Positions 6,666 through 12,892 of a DNA stretch of 34,782 nt are shown here, piece after piece. The notes under the pieces were generated by a model. That model worked only from the letters and a program-made list of their open reading frames with translations. It was not told the origin of the DNA and searched no databases. The first letter of the stretch is position 1. Each line of letters starts with the position of its first letter. Position numbers and translations under genes: made by a program. Origin of the DNA: an uncultured Actinomycetes bacterium (lineage in GTDB: Bacteria; Actinomycetota; Acidimicrobiia; Acidimicrobiales; RAAP-2); contig CAIUMH010000111.1 of the NCBI GenBank assembly GCA_903900235.1, positions 1 to 34,782 of the forward strand. Direction: 5' to 3'.

Positions 6666-7003
6666 CGGCCCTCCGCCCACTGAGGCGTCTCCCGCTCCCT
6701 GCGCTGGCGCATCGAGAGCCGCTTCGAGGAGGCCTGCCCGAGCCCCCCACCGGGGACCTCCTCGGGGGCCCATTCGAGGATCCTGATGATCCCGGCCTCG
6801 GCCAGCTTGGCGAAGAACTCCTTCAGGGTCAGCTCAGGGTCAATGGCGTCGTGGTTGCGCACCCAGGCTCGGTCGCTCAGGACCCGGACCATCTCGTCCG
6901 GGGTCTTGGGATCCCACTGGGTCTCCCCGATCAGGGTGATCACCGACTCCGGGGTCGGGCCCCGGTCGATGGTGCCGTCCTCCCACTCGATTGCAATGGC
7001 CAT
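6662..7003 (-). CDS. conserved-looking small protein, unknown function
   Basis: A 113-residue protein: strand-rich start (MAIAIEWEDGTIDRGP), a central helix-rich part (TPDEMVRVLSDRAWVRNHDA; LTLKEFFAKLAEAGIIRILEW) and a charged Arg-rich tail. The ATG at 7003 has an ideal AGGAG 6 nt upstream, which decides the start over the open frame to 7090. It is the first gene of an operon with the overlapping zinc-ribbon gene. No family is recognised. Confidence 0.75.
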   Translation of the reverse strand: MAIAIEWEDGTIDRGPTPESVITLIGETQWDPKTPDEMVRVLSDRAWVRNHDAIDPELTLKEFFAKLAEAGIIRILEWAPEEVPGGGLGQASSKRLSMRQRRERETPQWAEGR

Positions 7004-7047
7004 CTCGCACTCCTGTTCCTTCGGCGACCTCTCGAGTATCGGTCCCC

Positions 7048-7093
7048 GGTGTGACGAGTCGACCGGCCCGCTCGAGCCGATAGGCGTCACACC
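7048..7093. promoter_or_regulatory. inverted repeat in a divergent promoter region
   Basis: GGTGTGACG (7048-7056) and CGTCACACC (7085-7093) form a perfect 9-bp inverted repeat with 28 nt between. It sits between the divergent genes starting at 7003 (minus) and 7181 (plus). Paired repressor half-sites are one reading. GTGTGAC-type words recur in several other spacers of the window. Confidence 0.4.
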
Positions 7094-7180
7094 CGACCGC
7101 TAGCAATACACCTACCCCCGGGCAGCGACGACGTACAGGGCCGAGTCACCACACCGGTGGGATGGATGAGAGGGCAGACC

Positions 7181-7630
7181 ATGACAGCCGACGACTTCAC
7201 GTTCCAGCGGATCACCAAGGCCGACGGCACAGAGGCGATTCACGTGGGGCCGACCGGGGCCGACACAGAGCTCACCCCGCTCGACTGCGGGATGTGGGCC
7301 GAGCACACCCTCGGGATCCACCAGGCCGAAGCCGTCATCCGCCGGGCCGCCAGCCGGGGCTTCCCTCTCACTCCAGAGGACATCATCTCCCTCGGTCCAC
7401 CCGCCGACGGCGAATCACAGGGCTTCGCCCTGAGCGAGCGGGCCTTCGGCCGAGCCGTCCAGTGGGTGAATTCCAACGCCCCGGCCGGGTACCACCTCGG
7501 GATGAAGGCAATCGACTTCTGGTTCATGCCGATGTCGTGGTGGGAGGACACCGGTGGCGACGACCTCGGCGACGGCGACTCCGGCCTCGACGGCGACTGG
7601 GGCCTGGCCGACCTCGACGACGAGGACTAG
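7181..7630 (+). CDS. uncharacterised acidic protein
   Basis: A 149-residue soluble protein with a very acidic Gly/Asp-rich tail (GGDDLGDGDSGLDGDW...LDDED). The body contains DCGMWAEHTLGIHQAEAVIRR and a Trp-rich segment (AIDFWFMPMSWWEDTG). The ATG at 7181 follows GAGAGGG by about 6 nt and is preferred over the GTG at 7157. It is a single gene, divergent from the 7003 operon. No family is recognised. Confidence 0.7.
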   Translation: MTADDFTFQRITKADGTEAIHVGPTGADTELTPLDCGMWAEHTLGIHQAEAVIRRAASRGFPLTPEDIISLGPPADGESQGFALSERAFGRAVQWVNSNAPAGYHLGMKAIDFWFMPMSWWEDTGGDDLGDGDSGLDGDWGLADLDDED

Positions 7631-7777
7631 AGCCACCTCAGCACCGAGATCGTTGGCACCGTCGCTCCGACCACCCACCTCGGAAAGGTCGCGTCGAGCG
7701 GGACCGGTCGCTGACCAGAGACCAGCGAACTCAGCGGCGTCGTCACGCGCTCCATCTGGCCGACGGCACACTCCCGA

Positions 7778-8008
7778 TCACATCAGCGTCAGACGCACCA
7801 TCCCTAGGCGACGGGCGCGCCACGCGGCGACACGGCCAGCGTGGTGCCCAAGAGCCGAAACCCTCTCGCGCCACGATGCCCTTGGAGCCTCCGGTGGCCA
7901 ACATCGCTCCGGTGCTGCGGAGGGCGATGTTGGCCGAACCGGGCGCCATGAACTGGAGCGGTCGATCTCGTCAGATTGACCGCCGCTCTCAGTGAGAACG
8001 TCGCTCAT
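7778..8008 (-). CDS. possible third ORF downstream of the ATPase (uncertain)
   Basis: The ATG at 8008 overlaps the stop of the 34-codon ORF by 4 nt. The first ~20 codons look coding (MSDVLTESGGQSDEIDRSSS), but the frame then runs through the large hairpin at 7891-7942 and its codon use deteriorates. A different minus-strand frame from ATG 7949 (MAPGSANIALRSTGAMLA...) has better third-position G/C over the hairpin. The true frame, or whether this is decayed sequence, is unresolved. The rest of 7631-7777 shows nothing. Confidence 0.25.
   Translation of the reverse strand: MSDVLTESGGQSDEIDRSSSWRPVRPTSPSAAPERCWPPEAPRASWRERVSALGHHAGRVAAWRARRLGMVRLTLM
7891..7942. other. long imperfect hairpin
   Basis: GGCCAACATCGC (7896-7907) pairs perfectly with 7924-7935. 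The stem extends inward (TCCG with CGGA past a GG bulge, hexaloop) and outward (CCGGT with ACCGG past a GA bulge). In total there are 21 bp with two 2-nt bulges, both on the 3' arm. No T-tract follows on either strand, so it is not a typical rho-independent terminator. It lies downstream of the ATPase operon on the minus strand. Confidence 0.6.
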
Positions 8009-8109
8009 GGTGTCACGCCGAGACCACCGGTGTACGCGAGTGCACTGGTGCTGATGCAGCAGAAGGCGACGTCCCGCTCAGGCGGCGGCTCGTAGTAGTT
8101 AGCGACCAT
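8005..8109 (-). CDS. 34-residue ORF coupled to the ATPase gene
   Basis: The ATG at 8109 starts 4 nt after the ATPase stop codon (8114-8116). The ORF ends in TGA that overlaps a further ATG at 8008. It encodes 34 residues: a Tyr-Tyr and Pro-rich N-terminus (MVANYYEPPPERD), then AFCCISTSALAYTGG. About three quarters of its codons end in G or C, as in real genes here. There is no separate ribosome site, so it would rely on termination-reinitiation. Too short for a family call. Confidence 0.45.
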   Translation of the reverse strand: MVANYYEPPPERDVAFCCISTSALAYTGGLGVTP

Positions 8110-8113
8110 GGCG

Positions 8114-9307
8114 CTACAGGTACCCAGGCAGGTCGGCATCACCCTGGGCCAAGTTCGCCGTCGCCCCGCGCCGCAAGTCAAAGACCTCGGCCAAGGACAC
8201 CTCGGTGCGCGGTGCCTTCATACCTGCGCCAAGGAGTCGTCCCGCCTCCTTGGGCTTGAGCAGGCCGAAGCTGACGTCGGCGAGGCAGCGGCCGGGACGG
8301 GTGATCGCTGGGTGCATCTGGCTCGACGCCATGTTCGAAGTCATCACCACGAGTAGGTCATCAGAGCCCGTCCAGCCATCCGACACGTTGAGCAACCGAC
8401 CGATAGCCGGCTCGCCACGACCCTGACGATCCATGCTGACGAAGTGGTCGATGTCCTCGAGCACGATGGCGCGGAACGTCCTGGTGTCCGCCGCACTACT
8501 GGCAGCAGGCGGCGAGGCCTGCAGGATCTCGTCGAGGTGCGTCGGATCGCTGAAGATGCGCTCGGGGTACTGGACGGACTCGAAGATGCACCATGACGAC
8601 CAGGCCCGGGCCAGGGTCTTGATCACGTTCGTCTTCCCCACACCAGGTGGCCCGGTGATGAGCACGATCCGGCCTCCGGGCAACTCGCCATCGACGGGCT
8701 TGAGGTTCATGAGCCCCTCGAGCTTCGAGCGCGTCGCCGCCGTGTAGTGATCGGCCACCTCGTCCCAGGCTTCGGCAATGACCGTGCTGACCTGGGAGCG
8801 GATCCCGAAGTTGCCGGCCTGCCACAGGCGGACGTCGACCTTGGCCGGGTCGTCGACCTCTCGCACTGGCCGAGGGATCGACTCCTTGATGATCCCGCCA
8901 ACTTCGCGAGCGATCTCCGGGGTGCGGGCGCCGACGCGGAGCATGAACCACGCCTGGCCTCGGCTGTACTGGGCCACCCATCCATCGTCGCGTCCGATCA
9001 CCTCGACGAGACGGCTGACGGCAACCGAACGCACCAGCTCAGCCCCATCCGGCAGATTGCGCATCATGTCCTCGGCGTCCGGCGGGCCATCGAGCGGCGC
9101 CGCGGGTCCCTTTGCCTCCCATGCATGCGGGTACTCACCCGTCAGGATGGCGTCGTAGAGGGCGAAGTCGGTCAGGTGAGGTAGACCGTCGTGTTCAAGG
9201 CTGATGCTGAAGTGGGCCGGATCAGCGGGTCCGATCGGAGGGCCGCTGTCTGCACCGTCGACCACGGTGAGGCGCTTGTTCGCCCGGGTTTTGTCAGGGG
9301 TGGTCAT
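8114..9307 (-). CDS. AAA-type ATPase, DUF5925-like
   Basis: A 397-residue protein. Residues ~30-200 form an N-terminal domain like that of actinobacterial DUF5925 proteins. The AAA module has Walker A at 219-226 (GPPGVGKT), Walker B at 281-287 (IVLEDID), a sensor-1 Asn at 325 (VVMTSN) and an Arg-finger-like RPGR at 337-340. Such proteins remodel or unfold a partner using ATP; here the partner is unknown. The ATG at 9307 follows GGAGG closely. The frame is open to 9511, but that part is basic, low-quality sequence. The 34-residue ORF follows after 4 nt. Confidence 0.88.
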   Translation of the reverse strand: MTTPDKTRANKRLTVVDGADSGPPIGPADPAHFSISLEHDGLPHLTDFALYDAILTGEYPHAWEAKGPAAPLDGPPDAEDMMRNLPDGAELVRSVAVSRLVEVIGRDDGWVAQYSRGQAWFMLRVGARTPEIAREVGGIIKESIPRPVREVDDPAKVDVRLWQAGNFGIRSQVSTVIAEAWDEVADHYTAATRSKLEGLMNLKPVDGELPGGRIVLITGPPGVGKTNVIKTLARAWSSWCIFESVQYPERIFSDPTHLDEILQASPPAASSAADTRTFRAIVLEDIDHFVSMDRQGRGEPAIGRLLNVSDGWTGSDDLLVVMTSNMASSQMHPAITRPGRCLADVSFGLLKPKEAGRLLGAGMKAPRTEVSLAEVFDLRRGATANLAQGDADLPGYL

Positions 9308-9360
9308 CGGACCACCTCCGTCACGTGAGCCCCGGTGGGGGCCCCGGTGATCGCAGCGCT

Positions 9361-9384
9361 GGAGCCGCCGAAGGTACCGGCTCC
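9361..9384. other. 7-bp inverted repeat in the divergent spacer
   Basis: GGAGCCG and CGGCTCC flank a 10-nt loop, about 54 nt upstream of the ATPase start. It could be a leader hairpin or an operator. The remaining spacer (9308-9542) shows no gene. Confidence 0.3.
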
Positions 9385-9542
9385 GTTCGTCGCTACTGGG
9401 TGTGCATTCCCTTCGGCGCATGGGACTCGAATCGAGCCCGGGGCGCAGGTAGGCATATGCCTCGCCTTTCTTCTTGGTGTTGGGATGGTCACCGTAGCGG
9501 GTCGCTGTCACAGATGTGTCGCGGCACGCGCGTGCACCTCGG

Positions 9543-9548
9543 TAGCGT
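9543..9548 (+). promoter_or_regulatory. -10 box TAGCGT before a leaderless micro-ORF
   Basis: TAGCGT is followed after 6 nt by an ATG (9555) that opens a 16-codon ORF ending across the start of the next gene. The geometry matches the leaderless promoters elsewhere in the window. Confidence 0.4.
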
Positions 9549-9554
9549 GGGTGA

Positions 9555-9605
9555 ATGCCACGGTCACTGCTGCACCCGACTGCCGGAGGGCGGAACTATG
9601 TATGA
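9555..9605 (+). CDS. putative 16-residue leader peptide overlapping the next gene
   Basis: It starts 6 nt after the TAGCGT box and encodes MPRSLLHPTAGGRNYV. Its TGA (9603-9605) lies inside codons 2-3 of the DUF6308-like gene (ATG 9598). Ribosomes finishing it would stop on the next start codon, so it could couple or attenuate translation. The downstream gene has its own ribosome site (GGAGGG) inside the micro-ORF. Confidence 0.35.
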   Translation: MPRSLLHPTAGGRNYV

Positions 9606-10473
9606 GCAGGTCGTCCCCGGCGAACACCTCATCGGAGACTGGCGAATCGGACTCACCACCATCTATGACCCGCTGGTCCTCATCCGTCAGTACTGCGGGC
9701 TCAACTACAGCGACCGAGAACGCGAGATGGCACCGGAGACCTGGGCATTCTCGTACTTCGACGAGGTCGCGTTCCCCGACGGTGATCTGGCTCGACCGAT
9801 CGATGTCCTGGCCAGCAGCACCCTCTCGGCCAGCGCCCGGTTCGAACACCTCGAGTTCTTCGTCGACCACGGTTTCGACCTCCTCCGCCGATGGCTGCAG
9901 GAGGTCCCGACAGGCATCGCCCTCGACGAAGCCAGCGAGGAGGTGCTGGCGAAGGTCGGTACCTTGAACCAGCTCACCTCGGAGGTGCCGCTCTCGCTCC
10001 TCTCCAAGGTGGCCTTTCGGCTCCGACCGAGCCTGATCCCGATCTACGAGGCGTCGACTGCCTCGCTCTACCGCAAGCGAACCGACGGTCGAGGTGAGGC
10101 ATCGTGGCCGGCGCTCGTGCGAGAGATCGCCAAAGACACGAGCGACGAGGTGAACCCCAACATTGGACACGTCCAGGTTCAGATCACCAGCGACCTCGCC
10201 GAGAACTGGCGGCGCAGGACCGCCGACGAGCCCGTGTCCAGGCCTACAGATGAGCCGGACCTCATGCCACCGCCCCCCTCAAAGCTCCGCCTCTTTGACA
10301 TCGCCGTCTTCATGGCCGGCCAATTCGGGTTCCACGAGCCCGAGCGCATGACCCGGATGAGTGATCACCGAGAGCATCGTTGGCGGCTGCACGACGAGCG
10401 GCTGCGAGACCGTCAGGCCAGGGCGTCCGCGGTGTCGAACCGGAACCCTTGGGATGATGTCGTCTTCGATTGA
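9598..10473 (+). CDS. uncharacterised protein, DUF6308-like
   Basis: A 291-residue soluble protein. The central part (DVLASSTLSASARFEHLEFF; SLLSKVAFRLRPSLIPIYEA) resembles actinobacterial DUF6308 proteins, whose function is unknown; this match is from memory. The C-terminal ~60 residues are Arg/Trp-rich (REHRWRLHDERLRDRQ). The ATG at 9598 follows GGAGGG by 7 nt and is chosen over the long upstream frame from 9325, which covers the divergent promoter. It is divergent from the ATPase gene. Confidence 0.75.
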   Translation: MYEQVVPGEHLIGDWRIGLTTIYDPLVLIRQYCGLNYSDREREMAPETWAFSYFDEVAFPDGDLARPIDVLASSTLSASARFEHLEFFVDHGFDLLRRWLQEVPTGIALDEASEEVLAKVGTLNQLTSEVPLSLLSKVAFRLRPSLIPIYEASTASLYRKRTDGRGEASWPALVREIAKDTSDEVNPNIGHVQVQITSDLAENWRRRTADEPVSRPTDEPDLMPPPPSKLRLFDIAVFMAGQFGFHEPERMTRMSDHREHRWRLHDERLRDRQARASAVSNRNPWDDVVFD

Positions 10474-10698
10474 GCGAGCGAGAACTGCCCTGCGGACAGC
10501 AGTGAGCAGGGATGCCGGCAACGATGCCCACGCCTCGACGCGCTGAGGTTTGGACCAACAATTTTCTCGCCGACGTCGGCATCGTCAGAGGTGACCGGTA
10601 ACGTGCAGATGCCTCGATGAGCCCACGAGACTGATTGAGCACACCAACGAGCTGCTGAGCCCGCAAGGGTCCGGCGCCTTAGACCAGGAGAACGTGAC

Positions 10699-10872
10699 AT
10701 GGCCGGACCAGCTGATCCTTGGGGCATGTGCCCCATCTCTCCTGTCCCCTCCCCCGGAGCGCCTCCCCCGCAGCTCCACGGCCACTGCCCTGTCGGCCCG
10801 GCCGCCACCGCTGCGCTCGGGTACGCCCGCCCTCGTCGACCGACCGACCTGAAGGGGAGGGACGATGCCTGA
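10699..10872 (+). CDS. 57-residue Pro-rich small protein, first gene of a three-gene operon
   Basis: The ATG at 10699 has GGAG 8 nt upstream. The ORF encodes a Pro/Ala-rich peptide (PISPVPSPGAPPPQLHGH) with three Cys or His-Cys spots. Its TGA (10870-10872) overlaps the next gene's start (10865) by 8 nt, which favours real translation and coupling. No domain is visible. The spacer before it (10474-10698) has an AT-richer patch near 10550-10575 but no clear promoter. Confidence 0.45.
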   Translation: MAGPADPWGMCPISPVPSPGAPPPQLHGHCPVGPAATAALGYARPRRPTDLKGRDDA

Positions 10873-11260
10873 GAACGACGGAACCCCCTCGAAGCGCGAC
10901 CAGTTCCGACGGCTCGAGGCCGAGGCGCTGCGGATGCCGCCCTCGATGGACGAATGGATCGTCGAGGATGGACGCCGCAGCCCCACGCCGCACCCCTGCG
11001 ATCTCCACCATGCGGAGGTCCATTCCCGCCTCTGGCGCACAGGCGAGCCCCTGACGAAGTACCCCGTCCTCACCGACATCGAGCGCCAGCTCGACTTCGG
11101 CGACATCGGGCCCCACTGCCTCACATTCCTCGATGCCTGGAACAGCTCGGCCGAGGAGGACAGCCGGTGCTGGCTTTCCGACGAGCTCGCGGGGACTTGG
11201 CTCGAGGCAGTTGGCGACCACCATCTGTCCACGGCCTCTCACGAGTGGCGGGCACCATGA
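10865..11260 (+). CDS. uncharacterised 131-residue protein
   Basis: A soluble protein with a charged N-terminus (KRDQFRRLEAEALRMPPSMDEW), a His-rich middle (HPCDLHHAEVHSRLW) and a Trp/Asp-rich end. The ATG at 10865 follows GGGGAGGG. The TGA overlaps the next ATG by 4 nt. It is the middle gene of a tightly coupled operon (10699-12135). No family is recognised. The His/Cys cluster could bind metal, but this is only a suggestion. Confidence 0.7.
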   Translation: MPENDGTPSKRDQFRRLEAEALRMPPSMDEWIVEDGRRSPTPHPCDLHHAEVHSRLWRTGEPLTKYPVLTDIERQLDFGDIGPHCLTFLDAWNSSAEEDSRCWLSDELAGTWLEAVGDHHLSTASHEWRAP

Positions 11261-12135
11261 ACGGCGGCCGGCCGCAGCGACGGGTCTCCAACCTCGCCCG
11301 ACGCCCCGCAGCCCTGAACGGTCGCAATGACCTCGGGTGGATCGAAGCGCTGGCACACCAGCGCGTCGTGGAGCACCTCCACTGGTGGGAGCGGACGAAC
11401 CCCCGCTGGATCGAACGCCACCTTGATCCGAGCTCCTGTCGGACTAATGCCCCCTCCGGCCTCGACCCGACCCAACATCGGGTCACGTGCTGTCAGGAAC
11501 ATGCCGAGGTGGACGAGCGCATCGACGCGATCGCCGACATCCTGCTCCTTTACCCCTTTCTCACCCCTGCCACTCGCTCCACGCGGTTCCGCCTCCTCGA
11601 TGAGCTCTTCCCCAGCCTCTTCCTGGCCTGGTTTGACTCGTCGGAGCGTCCGAGCCATCGGCGTCTCCCCGATGGTGAGATCAACATGCTGCAGCAGGCC
11701 GCATTCGATCAGGCGATGGGATCAGGTCGACGCCGGTATCGGGCCGAGGGACTGGCATGGATCGACACCGCGGCGACGGTGCTGCTCCCGCGACACATGG
11801 AGTGGTGGCACGACATCGAGTCCGACGTGCTCAAACAGCACCTCACGATCCTGTCATCATGGACCACGCCGTATCCGCCACCATGGCTCGATGCCGAGAT
11901 CATCCATCACCTCGAGGAGATCGGCCTGCTGCTCATGCTGACCACCTTCGCTGGTCCAGGGCGTCGGGAGCGGATTGGCATCTGGACATCCCTCGACCGC
12001 CACCTCGAGCCACTCTGGCATCGGTGGTTGACGTCGAAGCCGACGCCCCACGCCCGCTTCCTCGTCTGGAACGATGTCTTGACCTTCCAGAGTGAGTTCG
12101 GTCGGATCAACCCTTACGAAGTTCTCTTCAACTAG
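11257..12135 (+). CDS. uncharacterised Trp-rich helical protein
   Basis: A 292-residue mostly helical protein unusually rich in Trp and His (HLHWWERTNPRWIERHL; PRHMEWWHDIESDVLKQHL; LEPLWHRWLTS). It has a His/Cys stretch near residue 75 (HRVTCCQEHAEVDERIDAI). No signal peptide or clear membrane helix is present. The ATG at 11257 overlaps the upstream stop (ATGA); the frame is open to 10954, but only inside the neighbour. It is the last gene of the 10699-12135 operon, and I recognise no family. Confidence 0.75.
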   Translation: MNGGRPQRRVSNLARRPAALNGRNDLGWIEALAHQRVVEHLHWWERTNPRWIERHLDPSSCRTNAPSGLDPTQHRVTCCQEHAEVDERIDAIADILLLYPFLTPATRSTRFRLLDELFPSLFLAWFDSSERPSHRRLPDGEINMLQQAAFDQAMGSGRRRYRAEGLAWIDTAATVLLPRHMEWWHDIESDVLKQHLTILSSWTTPYPPPWLDAEIIHHLEEIGLLLMLTTFAGPGRRERIGIWTSLDRHLEPLWHRWLTSKPTPHARFLVWNDVLTFQSEFGRINPYEVLFN

Positions 12136-12269
12136 GCGAGGGCGACGCAGGACGTGGGTGGATGAATGATGGCGAGGACCTCGACGGTGCAGCCGTGGTC
12201 GGTCCGGATCGCAGTCGCCGAGACCCTCGCGAGCCTCCCGCGGACGAGAGCGAAGGTCCGTCCACTCAT
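12132..12269 (-). CDS. possible 45-residue protein, convergent
   Basis: The minus-strand ATG at 12269 opens a 45-codon ORF (MSGRTFALVRGRLARVSATA, then a Cys-containing VEVLAIIHPP segment). About 84% of its codons end in G or C, typical of genes in this window. Its TAG overlaps the stop of the plus-strand gene ending at 12135. A TACTGT box (12297-12292) lies about 20 nt upstream with a weak purine-rich site. It is too short to classify. Confidence 0.4.
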   Translation of the reverse strand: MSGRTFALVRGRLARVSATAIRTDHGCTVEVLAIIHPPTSCVALA

Positions 12270-12312
12270 CTTCTCGCTCGGTCTGCCCGACACAGTAAGC
12301 AGGTCGGACATG

Positions 12313-12318
12313 TAGGAT
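12313..12318 (+). promoter_or_regulatory. -10 box TAGGAT before the Ntn-hydrolase region
   Basis: TAGGAT is followed after 5 nt by GTG 12324, which opens a 14-codon micro-ORF ending at 12368 just before a GAGGAA ribosome site. It is a candidate transcription start for the 575-nt leader of the Ntn-hydrolase gene. Confidence 0.35.
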
Positions 12319-12379
12319 TGTGGGTGAACCGGATAGGCGGCACGATGAGCGTCGCAGCACCCTGTTGAAGAGGAACCCT

Positions 12380-12628
12380 GTGATCACGCATTTCCAACAC
12401 TCGAAGACCCCCGGCCGAGACGCCTTGACGACGTCGACCCGCTGCACGCCACCGGTCCGGGCCGAGACGCACCTGCGTCGCTGTCACGCGCACATCCTCT
12501 CCCGTCACTTCTCCAGTGGGTACCCACCCATGCCCCGGCCCGATGAGGGTCGGGGCGGGTGGTTACCACGAAGGAGGATCCGTGACGGAGCCAAGGACGA
12601 CCGCCATCGGACGCGTCGCGCACCATGA
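12380..12628 (+). CDS. possible 82-residue small ORF in the leader region (uncertain)
   Basis: GTG 12380 lies 4 nt after GAGGAA. The first ~50 codons have high third-position G/C, but the product is basic and of no recognisable type, and its second half is encoded by the stem-loop at 12525-12561. The antisense frame is also open and G/C-biased, so strand choice is not certain. Confidence 0.25.
   Translation: MITHFQHSKTPGRDALTTSTRCTPPVRAETHLRRCHAHILSRHFSSGYPPMPRPDEGRGGWLPRRRIRDGAKDDRHRTRRAP
12525..12561 (+). other. strong leader stem-loop upstream of a perfect ribosome site
   Basis: 12525-12541 pairs with 12547-12561. The 15 bp include one G-U pair, a 2-nt AT bulge and a 5-nt loop. It is preceded by a perfect 12-bp palindrome (GTGGGTACCCAC, 12516-12527) that overlaps the outer stem, so two folds compete. 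AAGGAGG and GTG 12582 follow. This is consistent with an RNA element controlling the next ORFs; no known riboswitch class is recognised. Confidence 0.4.
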
Positions 12629-12821
12629 GCCGATCACCAGCCATCACCTGAATTCATACAGCGGCACCCAGCCCGCCCAGCCCGCGTGTGTGCCCTTGTG
12701 CCGCGCGTCTGCCCGCAGGCTCGGCCGAAGGGTTCTTGGTGGACGGGACCATGCCCCGCCCTTCGTTGGGCCACGAGGACCTCCGGTCATCGGCCAGCAG
12801 CTCCGGCTGCCCCACCAGTGA
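12582..12821 (+). CDS. possible 79-residue small protein with an ideal ribosome site
   Basis: GTG 12582 follows AAGGAGG by 4 nt, the strongest Shine-Dalgarno in this stretch. The first ~40 codons (MTEPRTTAIGRVAHHEPITS, then a Ser/His/Gln-rich part) have G/C-ending bias. The rest is Arg/Pro-rich and less convincing. It ends 71 nt before the Ntn-hydrolase start, so it could be a small upstream partner or a leader ORF. Confidence 0.35.
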   Translation: MTEPRTTAIGRVAHHEPITSHHLNSYSGTQPAQPACVPLCRASARRLGRRVLGGRDHAPPFVGPRGPPVIGQQLRLPHQ

Positions 12822-12892
12822 CCCCACCCATCCCACTCCATCGCAGCGACCAAGACCGGCGCTGCATCACCTCGACAAAGGAACCGATTTCC

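Noticed and set aside
7891-7942. Integron attC site
   Set aside because: The one-sided bulges recall a folded attC, but the terminal boxes do not match the RYYYAAC/GTTRRRY core, and there is no integrase or cassette array.
9422-9440. tRNA-like T-arm (GGGACTCGAATCGAGCCCG)
   Set aside because: It resembles the 3' end of a minus-strand tRNA, but the T-loop bases and stem do not fit, and no anticodon or acceptor arm follows. It is only a short imperfect palindrome.
12162-12368. 68-codon plus-strand ORF after the 12135 stop
   Set aside because: It has poor codon bias and no ribosome site. The opposite strand (12132-12269) reads better.
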